Assembly (NCBI RefSeq): GCF_003713065.1
Contig: NZ_CP033433.1
Span: 2,205,001 to 2,269,000, forward strand
Source: Cohnella candidum
Lineage (GTDB): Bacteria > Bacillota > Bacilli > Paenibacillales > Paenibacillaceae
Direction of reading: 5' to 3'
DNA: 64,000 bases
Of the stretch, positions 51,567 to 61,198 are shown piece after piece. Position 1 is the stretch's first letter; every line of letters begins with the position of its first letter. Below the pieces are notes generated by a model. That model had not been told where the DNA came from and made no database searches. It saw nothing but the letters and a program-made list of their open reading frames with translations. The translations under genes and the position numbers were made by a program.

Positions 51567-52436
51567 TTATGACTGAATCATTTCCATAAACGTCCTCAGC
51601 GGCTGCGAGATCCACTTTTTGGGTCGCAGGCCGAGCAGCAAATCCAACCGGATTGCGGGATGACGAATGGGCAATACGGCAAGCTTGCCGAGACGGATTT
51701 CTTCCTCCGCCGCCATGCGCGGGAGAAGCGAGACACCGAAGCCGGCTGCCAAGCACCGCTTAATCGCCTCCGGATTGCCGAGTTCCAAGGCGATTCGATA
51801 GGAGACGCCTTCCTTACGAAGCACTCGCTCAAGCATCACGCGGTAATTGCAGCTTTCTTCCGCCATGATCCATTCTGTGTCTTTAAGTTCGTCTAACAGT
51901 AGCGTTTCAGGAAACTTCTGTGTCTCCGCCGGGTTCGCAAGAAAGACAAGCGGCTCCTCCCTGACGGTAGTCCATTGGAGATCCGTCTCCGGGGGGCCAT
52001 TCTCCAGCAGCAGACAGACGTCCAGCTCCCCTTCTTTCACGCCGTTGATCATCGTTTGTTCACGGCCGGTTACAATCCGGATCGAAAGCTCAGGATATTC
52101 TGCTCTAAGCGCTTGAATGATGTTCGGCAGGATGTACGAGGCGACCGAATCGATCGTCCCGATGGTCAGCGTCCCGCCGCTCTGTCGCGCCAGCGACTCT
52201 TTCGACAGCTGGTGGAGCTCAAGCATCTGCAAAGCGACCTTCAGCAGTTCGTCGCCCGCGCTCGTTAAGCGCAGCCCTCTCCCCGACCGCTCGAAAAGCT
52301 TCACATCGTAATACTGCTCCAGCTTCTGCATCTGCATGGTCACGCTGGATTGGGCATAGCCGAGTTCCGCCGCGGCGCGCGTAAGACTTCGATGAAGTGC
52401 CACGACCCGGAAAGTATGGAGATAGGTCAGATCCAT
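51567..52436 (-). CDS. LysR family regulator
   Basis: 289 residues: N-terminal HTH (LTRAAAELGYAQSSVTMQMQ, about 18-40) with ARSGRGLRLT-like wing, and a C-terminal periplasmic-binding-type effector domain. ATG 52436 has GGGTGA 5 bp upstream. Divergent from the DapA-like gene, which it probably controls. Confidence 0.9.
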   Translation of the reverse strand: MDLTYLHTFRVVALHRSLTRAAAELGYAQSSVTMQMQKLEQYYDVKLFERSGRGLRLTSAGDELLKVALQMLELHQLSKESLARQSGGTLTIGTIDSVASYILPNIIQALRAEYPELSIRIVTGREQTMINGVKEGELDVCLLLENGPPETDLQWTTVREEPLVFLANPAETQKFPETLLLDELKDTEWIMAEESCNYRVMLERVLRKEGVSYRIALELGNPEAIKRCLAAGFGVSLLPRMAAEEEIRLGKLAVLPIRHPAIRLDLLLGLRPKKWISQPLRTFMEMIQS

Positions 52437-52561
52437 GATCTTCACCCAACTTCAATTTTTTTGATATTTGTTATCAACTATTATAGATAACTACGATGCA
52501 GAGCGCGATGATAAACTGTTCGTAAATGAAGAGATTCGCATTCGCGAAAGGCGGAGATAGG

Positions 52562-53437
52562 ATGCTTCAAGCGCAAGATTTAAAAGGGATTTACGTTCCG
52601 GTCGTCACTCCGTTTACCCCGGATGGAGAACTTGACCTGCCTGCTTATGAACGGTATCTCAGGGAACTGCTGCGACATCCGATTCAAGGGATCGTGCTAA
52701 ACGGAACGACCGGCGAATCGCCGACGGTGGAATGGGCCGAGGTTGAAACGCTGTTTCAAGTTTCTCGGACGGTCATCGGGAGTCTTGGCATTCGCATGCC
52801 GATTATCGTCGGGACCGGCACCAACGATACGAGAACAACCGTGATGCGAACGAAAGCAGCCGGCGAGTGGGGTGCGGATGCGGTGTTGGTTGTCACTCCG
52901 TATTACAGCCGCCCGCCCGAGGCCGGGGTATTCCAGCACTTTCAAGCTATTGCCGAAACCGGCGTTCCTGTTGTGGTTTATGAGGTGCCAGAACGGACAG
53001 GGATTCGGCTGTCCGCCGAGATGATGGGACAGATCCTTGAACTGGACGGGGTGATCGGCCTGAAGGACGCGACGGGCGGCTTCGCATTGCTGGAGGCATT
53101 AGCTGGCCGTACGACAAAGCCGATTTTGGCCGGCTCCGACGACACGTTCACCGATATGCTCCGGCGCGGCGCAAGCGGAGGTTTGCTGGCTTCGGCTCAT
53201 TTGCGCACGGAGACTTTTTTGAGCGTCTACCGCTTGGCGGCGGAAGGTTTATATGACGAATCGGAAGCGGTCTTTCATACGCTTCTCCCGCTCATCCGCC
53301 TTCTCTTCCGGGAGTCGAATCCTGCCCCGCTCAAGTGGGCGCTTGCCCAAACCGGAATGCTTGCCTCCGGTGGGGTGCGGCTGCCGCTTGTCCCGATTAC
53401 CGAGGAACTTCAAGAGGAGTTGTCGGCGGTTCTATAA
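52562..53437 (+). CDS. DapA family lyase (dihydrodipicolinate synthase-like)
   Basis: 291 residues, TIM barrel. Active-site residues seen: the Thr-Thr of NGTTGESPTV, the Tyr of VVYEVPERTG and the Schiff-base Lys of GVIGLKDATGG. The usual YNVPGRT is YEVPERT here, so it may be another member (for example a sugar-acid aldolase) and not the biosynthetic DapA. Divergent from a LysR gene. GGCGGAG lies 5 bp before ATG 52562. Confidence 0.82.
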   Translation: MLQAQDLKGIYVPVVTPFTPDGELDLPAYERYLRELLRHPIQGIVLNGTTGESPTVEWAEVETLFQVSRTVIGSLGIRMPIIVGTGTNDTRTTVMRTKAAGEWGADAVLVVTPYYSRPPEAGVFQHFQAIAETGVPVVVYEVPERTGIRLSAEMMGQILELDGVIGLKDATGGFALLEALAGRTTKPILAGSDDTFTDMLRRGASGGLLASAHLRTETFLSVYRLAAEGLYDESEAVFHTLLPLIRLLFRESNPAPLKWALAQTGMLASGGVRLPLVPITEELQEELSAVL

Positions 53438-53496
53438 ACGGACTAAACCCCTTCCCCCCAGGAAACAATAGGAAAAAATGGACGAGGTGTCGGGTC

Positions 53497-53961
53497 GTGC
53501 ACGAGGTTACGGAGATTATCTTACGAGGAATCGTCGCATTCGTCTTCCTCATCCTGCTGGGGCCAATGATCGGCAAACAGTTGATCAGCCAAAACGGATA
53601 TCTCCCGTTCATCGGCGCGATAACCTTGGGATCCGTTGCGGGCAATTTGATCTTCAATATCAAAATACGGTTCGGCTACTTCCTGCTTTCGATGGCCGTA
53701 TTCAGCACCATTATCCTAGCCTTCAGCTACATCGCGATGAAGAGCAGCCACACCAGAAAATGGGTCAATGGCGAGCCCAGAGTGTTGATAGAAAAAGGGA
53801 AAATTCTCGAGAACCAGCTGAAAAAATCGCTTTACACGCAAGACATGCTGGAACAGGGGCTGCGCAAAAAAGACGTATTCGACTTGAACGAAGTCGAATA
53901 CGCCATTCTGGAAACGGACGGATCGTTATCCGTCATCAAGAAAGCGCCGACAGCACCGTAA
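53497..53961 (+). CDS. Short DUF421/YetF-like membrane protein
   Basis: 154 residues: three hydrophobic helices (IVAFVFLILLGPMIGKQLI, LPFIGAITLGSVAGNLIF, FLLSMAVFSTIILAF) then the DUF421 domain start LIEKGKILENQLKKS and RKKDVFDLNEVEYAILETDG. The usual protein is about 220-290 residues, so the C-terminal half is missing. GTG 53497 has GAGG 9 bp upstream. A 39-bp piece of this gene recurs at 63033. Confidence 0.75.
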   Translation: MHEVTEIILRGIVAFVFLILLGPMIGKQLISQNGYLPFIGAITLGSVAGNLIFNIKIRFGYFLLSMAVFSTIILAFSYIAMKSSHTRKWVNGEPRVLIEKGKILENQLKKSLYTQDMLEQGLRKKDVFDLNEVEYAILETDGSLSVIKKAPTAP

Positions 53962-54189
53962 ATTACTCTCTCACAGGCGGCTGCAAACCGGGATTAAGAA
54001 GCAATTGAGCCGGCAAAGGTTGCTGCTCCATTACTTTGGCATGTCCACGGCGGTCGTAAGAGTTGTTGTCTCGGTTCTTGTTGTCGTAATCCTCCCTTTT
54101 TGTTGTACCGCCGGATTGAATGGAAATCAGACACGGACTGCCCTTCTCTGTGCTATCATTCCCATATACCCAAAACGGGAGGCATACAC
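53962..54189. other. Gap with no supported gene
   Basis: A 228-bp stretch without a plausible gene. A short reading frame on the minus strand ends VMEQQPLPAQLLLN..QPPVRE but has no start codon behind its GGGAGG-like site. Confidence 0.5.
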
Positions 54190-55059
54190 GTGATCGATTT
54201 CGAGTGGTATCGAAGCTTCGTCTTTATCTATAAACACAACTCGGTGTCCGAAGCTGCCAAATCCCGGTTCATGACTCAGCCGGCTATGAGCCAGCATCTT
54301 GCCTCCTTGGAAGCCGAGGTCGGCGAGCTGCTGTTCGTCCGGACAGCCCGGAAAATGATCCCGACCGAGCGAGGCAAGCTGCTGTATACCGAGGTGGCTC
54401 CTCTTGTCGAAGCGCTGGAGCAGACGAGCGCGGATATCAAAACTTCCTCCCTTCCAAGCATGAAATGGATCAAAATAGGATCTGCGCCGGAGTTCTACCA
54501 AGAGAAAATCCTTCCCTTGCTGCCGAAATTCGGGACCTGCTCGATTTCCCATTTCGGAACAGCAGAGGAGCTTCTGGACAACCTGGATGAGGACAAGGTA
54601 GATCTCATCATTACCTCCAAAAAATTCCTGAAATCAGGAGTCGAGTACCTGAAGCTGTGCGAAGAGGAGTTCGCCATCGTCGCGCCAGGACATTGGGTGG
54701 TTCCTGAAGCAAACAGCTTGAAAGCACAAGAACACTGGCTCGCTAAACAGACGTGGATTGCGTACGGGCCGGAGCTGCCGATGATCCGGAGACTGTGGAG
54801 GGAACATTTTAAGAAGCGCCCTATGCTGTCCACGCCTTATGTTGTTCCGAATCTGCATATGATTCTCAATCTCGTCGAGTTAGGTGCGGGCCTGAGCGTG
54901 ATTCCCACCTATTTACTAAAACCGGCGAAAGAAGGACAAGTACAAGTCGTTTATGCTGACTTAGCCGTGCAAAATGAACTGTTCTTAGCTTTTAAAACCA
55001 AACACAAGCATATTCCCGAAATTCAACAAATCATGAAGGTCATTCGCGAACACATTTGA
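54190..55059 (+). CDS. LysR family regulator
   Basis: 289 residues. HTH region FIYKHNSVSEAAKSRFMTQP followed by AMSQHLASLEAEVG, then a LysR effector domain (VDLIITSKKFLKSG). GTG 54190 has GGGAGG 7 bp ahead. Precedes a DJ-1 amidotransferase and an MFS carrier on the same strand, which it may control. Confidence 0.89.
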   Translation: MIDFEWYRSFVFIYKHNSVSEAAKSRFMTQPAMSQHLASLEAEVGELLFVRTARKMIPTERGKLLYTEVAPLVEALEQTSADIKTSSLPSMKWIKIGSAPEFYQEKILPLLPKFGTCSISHFGTAEELLDNLDEDKVDLIITSKKFLKSGVEYLKLCEEEFAIVAPGHWVVPEANSLKAQEHWLAKQTWIAYGPELPMIRRLWREHFKKRPMLSTPYVVPNLHMILNLVELGAGLSVIPTYLLKPAKEGQVQVVYADLAVQNELFLAFKTKHKHIPEIQQIMKVIREHI

Positions 55060-55222
55060 AGACCAGTGCCCAGTTTTCATCGAGCGCTGGTCTTATTTCA
55101 TGCGACCGAATCTATAAATTTTATTATGTATAATCACTATTTTCATAATTTGTTTTATGAAAAATACAGATTTACAATAACGTTGTACCCAAAAACATCA
55201 AACCTTCAGGAGGTTCGGAACA

Positions 55223-55900
55223 ATGTCGAAAAATATACTCATGGTGGTCACGAGCCACTCTCATATTCACGAAGGCAAAACGACGGGAATTTGGTTGTCG
55301 GAATTTGCGGAAGCTTATATGGGGTTCAACGAGCAAGGTTGGGACATCGTCGTAGCCAGCCCGCTTGGAGGAGAAGCGCCAGTGGATCCCGCAAGTGTAG
55401 GTGAGGACACGAATCCGTCATTTAAGGAAGCGGCGAAGAGATTGGAGAACACCGTGAAGCTGAACGATCTGACGCATGAAAGCTTTGACGCGATTTTCTT
55501 GCCGGGCGGGCACGGCGCGATGTACGACCTCCCGGCTGACAGCAAGTTACAATCGCTGCTGCGCGACTTCTACGAATCCGGCAAAATGGTCGCAGCTGTC
55601 TGCCACGGCCCTGCTGCCCTGGTCGGTACCTTCTTGTCTGACGGAAGCCCGCTGGTCGCCGGCAAACGGGTGAACGCGTTCACAGACCGGGAAGAGGCGG
55701 AGACGGCTCTGGCACCGCATCTCCCTTTTCTGCTGGAAAGCCGGCTCCGCGAGCTTGGAGCAATCTTCGTCGCCGCTCCAAACTGGTCTTCCCACTATGA
55801 ATCCGACGGCAATCTGATTACCGGCCAAAATCCGCAATCTACGGTCGCGGTCACAAATGCTGTGATCGATCATCTTCGAAGAGGTGGGATTACATCTTGA
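55223..55900 (+). CDS. Type 1 glutamine amidotransferase / DJ-1-PfpI family (Hsp31-like)
   Basis: 225 residues. Nucleophile Cys in MVAAVCHGPAALVG, upstream LPGGHGAMYDLP and a Glu near the N-terminus in the SEFAEAY region typical of Hsp31/YajL-type members. May act as glyoxalase III or chaperone. AGGAGG lies 8 bp before the ATG. Overlaps the next gene's TTG start. Confidence 0.87.
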   Translation: MSKNILMVVTSHSHIHEGKTTGIWLSEFAEAYMGFNEQGWDIVVASPLGGEAPVDPASVGEDTNPSFKEAAKRLENTVKLNDLTHESFDAIFLPGGHGAMYDLPADSKLQSLLRDFYESGKMVAAVCHGPAALVGTFLSDGSPLVAGKRVNAFTDREEAETALAPHLPFLLESRLRELGAIFVAAPNWSSHYESDGNLITGQNPQSTVAVTNAVIDHLRRGGITS

Positions 55901-57096
55901 ATTCGGACGGCTTGACCAGCGCGGGTTCGTCCTCTGCGCGACGCAGCTCCGCGATTGCCTTATACGCGCTGACGCTTGGCGCATTCGCCATCGGAATGAC
56001 CGAATTTATTATCATGGGTCTGCTCCCGGAAGTCGCGGTGAACCTGAACGTCTCCATTCCGAAAGCGGGGCTTCTCATTACGGGGTATGCGCTCGGGGTG
56101 GCCCTCGGCGCACCCTTCATCACCGTCGCCACTTACAAAATGCCGCGAAAAGCACTCCTGTTGCTCCTCATGGGGATTTTCATCGTGGGCAACGCCCTCG
56201 CGGCTCTCGCTCCATCTTATGGAGTGCTTATGTTCGCCCGGATCGTCGCGGCGCTAACGCACGGCTCGTTCTTCGGGGTCGGGTCCGTGGTCGCTGCGGA
56301 GCTGGTTACGAAAGAGAAGCGCGCCGGCGCGATTGCCTTGATGTTCACCGGGCTTACGCTCGCGAACATCCTCGGCGTGCCGATCGGCACATTCATCGGC
56401 CAGGAATTCGGCTGGCGATCGACATTCTGGGCCATCACGGCCATCGGGATCGTGGCGCTGATCGGCGTTATGGTTCTCGTCCCCCGCATTCAAGCCGCGC
56501 CTTCCCGCTTGAGCCGGGAGATCGGCGTATTGTCACGTCCCGCGGTGCTGGTGGCGCTGTTGATGACGATTTTCGGTTTCGCCGGCGTATTCACCGCGTT
56601 CACCTACATTAAACCGATATTGGTGGACATCAGCGGATTTCCGGTCGACTCGGTCTCCTACATTCTCGTGCTGTTCGGAGTCGGGATTACACTTGGCAAC
56701 ATTTACGGGGGTAAATTGGCCGACCGCAAACTGTTGCCTTCTCTGATCGGCATTCTCGTATTCTTGGTCGCCGTGCTTGCCCTGCTTGGGGCCGTGGATC
56801 ACTGGAAAATCGCCACCCTGATCGCCATTTTCCTCCTCGGAGTAGCGGCCTTCGGAACTGTGCCGGGACTTCAGCTTCACATGTTAAACACGGCAAAGGA
56901 AGCGCCGACCCTAGCCTCGACGCTAAACATCGCGGCGTTTAACCTCGGGAACGCCCTCGGCGCTTATCTGGGTGGAATCGTCATTGAATACGGAATTGGC
57001 GGCGGGCTGGAAGCCGTCCCTTGGACCGCTTCCCTCGTTACTGTCGCGGGCATACTGTTCACCTTGTGGGGATATCGCCAGAACCACAGGGCATAA
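55897..57096 (+). CDS. MFS transporter (AraJ/YdhP-like)
   Basis: 399 residues, 12 helices. MTEFIIMGLLPEVAVNLNVS, GYALGVALGAPFITVAT and the LTLANILGVPIGTFIGQEFG segment match the arabinose-efflux/YdhP group. TTG start overlaps the DJ-1 stop as TTGA, so the two are translationally coupled. Strong terminator follows. Confidence 0.87.
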   Translation: MNSDGLTSAGSSSARRSSAIALYALTLGAFAIGMTEFIIMGLLPEVAVNLNVSIPKAGLLITGYALGVALGAPFITVATYKMPRKALLLLLMGIFIVGNALAALAPSYGVLMFARIVAALTHGSFFGVGSVVAAELVTKEKRAGAIALMFTGLTLANILGVPIGTFIGQEFGWRSTFWAITAIGIVALIGVMVLVPRIQAAPSRLSREIGVLSRPAVLVALLMTIFGFAGVFTAFTYIKPILVDISGFPVDSVSYILVLFGVGITLGNIYGGKLADRKLLPSLIGILVFLVAVLALLGAVDHWKIATLIAIFLLGVAAFGTVPGLQLHMLNTAKEAPTLASTLNIAAFNLGNALGAYLGGIVIEYGIGGGLEAVPWTASLVTVAGILFTLWGYRQNHRA

Positions 57097-57120
57097 ACTC
57101 AATTCGTCGTCCACAAACAA

Positions 57121-57158
57121 AAATGATGGCTCAACTCTACTGAGTTGAGCCATCATTT
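57121..57158. terminator. Bidirectional terminator
   Basis: A 17-bp perfect stem with a 4-nt loop, flanked by T on both strands. Ends the MFS gene and stops queE readthrough. Confidence 0.9.
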
Positions 57159-57245
57159 TTTGATAGATATTATTGCGAATAATTTTGCCTTATGATACGG
57201 TTCACCGCGCAGTCTGTAACAGCAAGTTTTCTTGACGGCTCGCTG

Positions 57246-57974
57246 TTACACTCCACGTTTGTTGCCCCATAACCAGGTATGAAGCTGCGGTAAAACTCTT
57301 ACCGATCTAAGCACCGTTGATGCCATTACACTTTGGACCAACCATTCATAACATTTCATCAAACGCTTCAACAATACGGTCGAATCGGTTTCCATTATAT
57401 CGTTATTCCCCGCCTGCAAAAACATGGACACTTCCGGATACCGACGGTGAACCTCTTCTGCGAATCGAATGTCTGCGTCGTCGAACACAACTACTTTCAG
57501 ACAAAAGCAGCGGTTATGGTCCGAAAGCCTAGAAACCAGTTCGTCGAGAATATCCCAATCGGTTTGCATCCCCGAACTGGGCGGTTTCGGGGACAAAGTC
57601 AACTCGTCAATTTGGAGGAACCAATCCCGCCATAGGCTGCCCTGCGTCTCCAATGCAACGGCAATCCCATTTTCGTGCAGCAGATCAATGAGTTCATTTA
57701 GTTGAGGAAGAAGTGCAGGATTCCCTCCTGACAGCGTCACATGAGAAAAAGACTCGCCGCCTATACGAGATAGTTCTTGGAAGATTTCCGAGGCCATCAG
57801 CATGCGGATGTCTTGCTTGCCCGTTCCGTCCCAAGTAAAGGCGGAATCACACCAGGAACAGGAATAGTCGCAGCCTGCTGTGCGGACAAACATGGTTTTC
57901 TGCCCGATGACCATTCCTTCCCCTTGGATGGTGGGGCCGAATATCTCCATGATTGGGAACCGATTAGATGCCAT
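57246..57974 (-). CDS. queE: 7-carboxy-7-deazaguanine synthase
   Basis: 242-residue radical-SAM enzyme. The SAM-cluster motif CDYSCSWCDSAF (C-x3-C-x2-C), an early GPTIQGEGMVIG and SHVTLSGGNPAL. Makes CDG from 6-carboxy-tetrahydropterin for queuosine. ATG 57974 with CAGGTGA upstream. Overlaps queD by 11 bp. Confidence 0.92.
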   Translation of the reverse strand: MASNRFPIMEIFGPTIQGEGMVIGQKTMFVRTAGCDYSCSWCDSAFTWDGTGKQDIRMLMASEIFQELSRIGGESFSHVTLSGGNPALLPQLNELIDLLHENGIAVALETQGSLWRDWFLQIDELTLSPKPPSSGMQTDWDILDELVSRLSDHNRCFCLKVVVFDDADIRFAEEVHRRYPEVSMFLQAGNNDIMETDSTVLLKRLMKCYEWLVQSVMASTVLRSVRVLPQLHTWLWGNKRGV

Positions 57975-58410
57975 AGGAATCACCTGCTCTAGGAAGGTAC
58001 ACCACATAACTTGTCGGGGTTTCCCTTAAGAAAACCTGTAAACACCGGGGCTTATTCTCGGAACGGTCAAGATAAGCCTGGATGATTTCGTATACCGTTC
58101 TGGCCAGAACCTCCGATGTAGGGAACCGTTCCGGATCCTCATCTTTAAAATAAGCATGATGGTCATTCAACAGCGAATGATCGAAACAGTCATGGATCAG
58201 CTTCTTGATTTCCGAGAAATTAACCAAAAATCCGGCTGCATCCAGATCGTTGCCGGCAATCGTGACATTGACGAAATAGGTATGTCCGTGCACACGGCTG
58301 CATTTCCCCGCAGCGTCGGACGGCACATAATGCGCTGCGGCAAATTGCAGATCCTTATTCAATTCATAGCAAAAAGGATGGACGACGGATGGATAAATTT
58401 GTTGAATCAT
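57964..58410 (-). CDS. queD: 6-carboxy-5,6,7,8-tetrahydropterin synthase
   Basis: 148 residues. Zinc His residues in FAAAHYVP and [11 protein letters not shown], the catalytic Cys in GKCSRVHGH and DHSLLND. ATG 58410 has GGAGGGG 10 bp upstream. It overlaps the queC 3' end by 47 bp. Confidence 0.92.
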   Translation of the reverse strand: MIQQIYPSVVHPFCYELNKDLQFAAAHYVPSDAAGKCSRVHGHTYFVNVTIAGNDLDAAGFLVNFSEIKKLIHDCFDHSLLNDHHAYFKDEDPERFPTSEVLARTVYEIIQAYLDRSENKPRCLQVFLRETPTSYVVYLPRAGDSYGI

Positions 58411-59074
58411 CACTGAGCCCCTCCTTTTTCTTCAGAAGATATTCCTCCAACCCCTTCTTACGAAGAAGGCATGACGGGCATTCTCCGCAGCCTTCGGCCA
58501 CGATGCCGTTATAGCAAGTAAGCGTCCTCTCCCGCACATATTCCAGCACGCCGAGTTCGTCGGCCATTCTCCATGTATCCGCTTTGGTCAACCACATCAG
58601 CGGCGTTTCGATGACGAATGGGTACTCCATCGCCAGATTTAACGTTACATTCAGCGATTTGATAAATACGTCCCGGCAATCCGGGTAACCACTGAAGTCC
58701 GTCTCGCATACCCCGGTTACAATATGTCTCGCCCCGATCTGTTTCGCCAATATCGCGGCAAACGTCAAAAACAACAAGTTTCGTCCATCCACAAAGGTCG
58801 TCGGTAACGCCCCTTCATCATGTTCAATGGAAATATCCTGCCTGGTCAAAGCATTGGGCGCCAGTTGATTCAGAAGAGCCATATCCAATACATGATGCCG
58901 TACCTTCTGTTCCTTCGCGATTTGAGCCGCACAATCGAGTTCAAGACGATGCCGCTGCCCGTAATCGAACGTTACAGCCTCCACCTCGCCAAACCGTTGC
59001 ATGGCCCAAAACAAACATGTCGTGCTATCTTGACCGCCGCTAAAAACAACGACTGCTTTATGTTGTTTCATCAT
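58364..59074 (-). CDS. queC: 7-cyano-7-deazaguanine synthase
   Basis: 236 residues. PP-loop [27 protein letters not shown] and the zinc site [13 protein letters not shown] with the earlier Cys in [12 protein letters not shown]. Forms preQ0 from CDG. ATG 59074 has GGAG 6 bp upstream. Under the preQ1 riboswitch. No queF in the window. Confidence 0.93.
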   Translation of the reverse strand: MMKQHKAVVVFSGGQDSTTCLFWAMQRFGEVEAVTFDYGQRHRLELDCAAQIAKEQKVRHHVLDMALLNQLAPNALTRQDISIEHDEGALPTTFVDGRNLLFLTFAAILAKQIGARHIVTGVCETDFSGYPDCRDVFIKSLNVTLNLAMEYPFVIETPLMWLTKADTWRMADELGVLEYVRERTLTCYNGIVAEGCGECPSCLLRKKGLEEYLLKKKEGLSDDSTNLSIRRPSFLL

Positions 59075-59105
59075 GTCGTGCTCCTTTCGTTGACCCAACA
59101 AAACA

Positions 59106-59170
59106 AAAAAACGATATCTAAGGAGATACCGTTTCCTTAGTTTTTTATAGAGGGTGTGCTAAAACCTCTC
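59106..59170 (-). promoter_or_regulatory. preQ1-I riboswitch with intrinsic terminator
   Basis: Minus strand: AGAGG..CACACCCTCT hairpin and TATAAAAAACTAAGG tail match the preQ1-I aptamer (59136-59170). A 9-bp terminator (59112-59133) with seven T follows. CTAAGGA of the aptamer can pair with TCCTTAG in the terminator loop and stem, so ligand binding should favour termination. Confidence 0.88.
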
Positions 59171-59251
59171 CTGAAACCATCGAATTGATTTCAGAATTTA
59201 TTTTGTTACTTACCATTGTACTACAAAACCTTTTGCCGCGACCATCGCGTT

Positions 59252-60085
59252 TTACATTTCCAGCAAATCCTTCAGACGAAGACCCGTTGCAGGTGAAGCA
59301 GTATAAATCACAATTTTGATTCCCGGATGATCTGGCTGCTGCAAGGTTACATACTCGAATTCCATTTCACCGATACTGGGGTTCGTCCATCGCTTATGGC
59401 AATCGACTGTGATTTGAACGTCATGCTTCGGCCAATGCTCACGGAACGCTTCACTCGTCCGCAGCAGTTCCTCGATGAGCTCGTTAAACCTCGAATCTTG
59501 TTGGAAGTACGCATAATCCGCACGAAATCTGGCAATCATGACCTGCGCTTTGGCCTCCCAATCCGGGTTGTTCCTCCTAGTTTCGGAATCCGTTAGAAAT
59601 CTGCGCAGCCAATTCGGTTTTAATACCCTGTCCTTCGTGAATGCCGGCAGTCTGAACACCAACTCCGCCGCTTTGTTCCATAGCAGCATGTCCCAGCTAC
59701 TCCCCAAAACGAGCGCAGGATTCGGATCGAGGGCAAGCACCGTACGTTCCAACCCAAGCGTCACCTCTTGACTCGCGTGGACAAGCTCCCGCTCCACGGG
59801 CCTTGCAAGCGTATAGAGATGGCGTCTCTCCCCACTTGATAATCGCAGCGCAATGGCTAAGCTGTCCAGTACCTGATCGGACGGATTGGACACTCTCCCC
59901 TGCTCTAAGGATGTGTACCACGAAGTACCGATGTGGGCCATCTGTGCCACTTCTTCACGGCGAAGCCCTGGCGTCCGGCGTCGGCCATAGAACGGCAGCC
60001 CCACATCTTCCGGAGTAAGTCGTTCTCGACGTGCTCGCAAAAACTCACCTAACGAAAGCGTTTCTGGGGAAGAACCTTCCTTCAC
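59252..60085 (-). CDS. XRE-type HTH regulator with MmyB-like ligand domain
   Basis: 277 residues: HTH at about 12-70 (LGEFLRARRERLTPEDVG, TPGLRREEVAQMAHIGTSWY, LEQGR) and a MmyB-type PAS-like domain with LDPNPALVLGSSWDMLLWN. GTG 60085 has GAGGTGG 6 bp upstream; an ATG at 60100 has no site. Divergent from the epimerase gene, which it probably controls. Confidence 0.87.
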   Translation of the reverse strand: MKEGSSPETLSLGEFLRARRERLTPEDVGLPFYGRRRTPGLRREEVAQMAHIGTSWYTSLEQGRVSNPSDQVLDSLAIALRLSSGERRHLYTLARPVERELVHASQEVTLGLERTVLALDPNPALVLGSSWDMLLWNKAAELVFRLPAFTKDRVLKPNWLRRFLTDSETRRNNPDWEAKAQVMIARFRADYAYFQQDSRFNELIEELLRTSEAFREHWPKHDVQITVDCHKRWTNPSIGEMEFEYVTLQQPDHPGIKIVIYTASPATGLRLKDLLEM

Positions 60086-60209
60086 GATGAACCACCTCAT
60101 TTAGCCTAACACTTCCAATCGTACGAAAAACACAGGAAGGCAGATTGATGCAGGTTTTGTCATAATTCCAGTATAGCACTGGAAAATGACGGGTTGGAGG
60201 GAAATCCGA

Positions 60210-61148
60210 ATGATTCTAATTACTGGCGGCTTAGGATTCATCGGCACTCACACGACAAGAGCACTGCTTGATCTTGGCGAGACCTGCGTGCTTACGCAGT
60301 ATCGAACCTCCGATATCCCGAGCTTTATCAAAAGCGAACTCGGCAAGCGCGCGTTCATAGAGCAGGTAGATATTACGGATCCATCGGCATTCCTTGAGAT
60401 CGGTAAGCGCCGCAACATTTCTGGAATCATCCACTTGGCGATGCCGGGTTCCGGTGTGACCGGTCTCTTTGATAAGCTTCGTGCACATCATGAAAGCCTG
60501 CAAAACGTTCTGCAGGCGGCTCATCAATGGGGCGTCCCCCGGGTCAGCATCAGCAGCGCAATTGGCGTCTATATGGGCGTGAGTGAAAGCCCGTTCCGTG
60601 AGGATATGCCGCTGCCAATGTCCGCAGACAATCCCTTCACGGCCTTCAAAAAGAGCTCCGAACTAATCGCGTCTTATATCGCCCGTAGCGCGGGCTTTGA
60701 GGTGGTGAACCTTCGAATCGCAGGTATCTGGGGCCCTATGCAAAAGTCAGCTGCCAACCTTGTCGTCGCCCCCAAGCTTGTCCAAGCTGCAGTAAGCGGG
60801 ATGCCGGCTAATTTTTCAAACACGGCTTCATCTCATCTCTTGGATGCGTACGATATGTGTTACGTCAAAGATTGTGCCCGAGCCATTGCACTCCTCCAAA
60901 CCGCTCAGCAACTGAACCACAGCACCTACAACATCGGTTCGGGACGTATCATCCGGAATGAAGAGTTCGTCGCGGCAATCCACCGTATCATCCCGGACGC
61001 AGAGATTTCTCTGCCCAAGGGTCACCGTTTGGACGTTTGCCTCGACATCACTCGCATTCGACAAGATACGGGATACGAGCCTGCATACGACATCGAGCGG
61101 GGGATTGCAGATTATATTGGTTGGTTACGTTCGGGGAATGTGGTGTAA
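60210..61148 (+). CDS. NAD-dependent epimerase/dehydratase family protein
   Basis: 312 residues, extended SDR. Rossmann ITGGLGFIGTHTTRAL, then SSAIGVYMGV where the usual YxxxK is replaced by FKKSS (NPFTAFKKSSELIASYI, no catalytic Tyr at the normal place). So substrate and even activity are uncertain. GGAGGG lies 8 bp before ATG 60210. Divergent from the MmyB-type regulator. Confidence 0.82.
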   Translation: MILITGGLGFIGTHTTRALLDLGETCVLTQYRTSDIPSFIKSELGKRAFIEQVDITDPSAFLEIGKRRNISGIIHLAMPGSGVTGLFDKLRAHHESLQNVLQAAHQWGVPRVSISSAIGVYMGVSESPFREDMPLPMSADNPFTAFKKSSELIASYIARSAGFEVVNLRIAGIWGPMQKSAANLVVAPKLVQAAVSGMPANFSNTASSHLLDAYDMCYVKDCARAIALLQTAQQLNHSTYNIGSGRIIRNEEFVAAIHRIIPDAEISLPKGHRLDVCLDITRIRQDTGYEPAYDIERGIADYIGWLRSGNVV

Positions 61149-61198
61149 TCATATGCAATAAAGTACCTGCAAAGCCGCCTACAATCCCTGTGGCAACA

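Noticed and set aside
53962..54189. Possible small gene on the minus strand ending QPPVRE
   Set aside because: No ATG, GTG or TTG lies at the right distance from the GGGAGG; not recognised.
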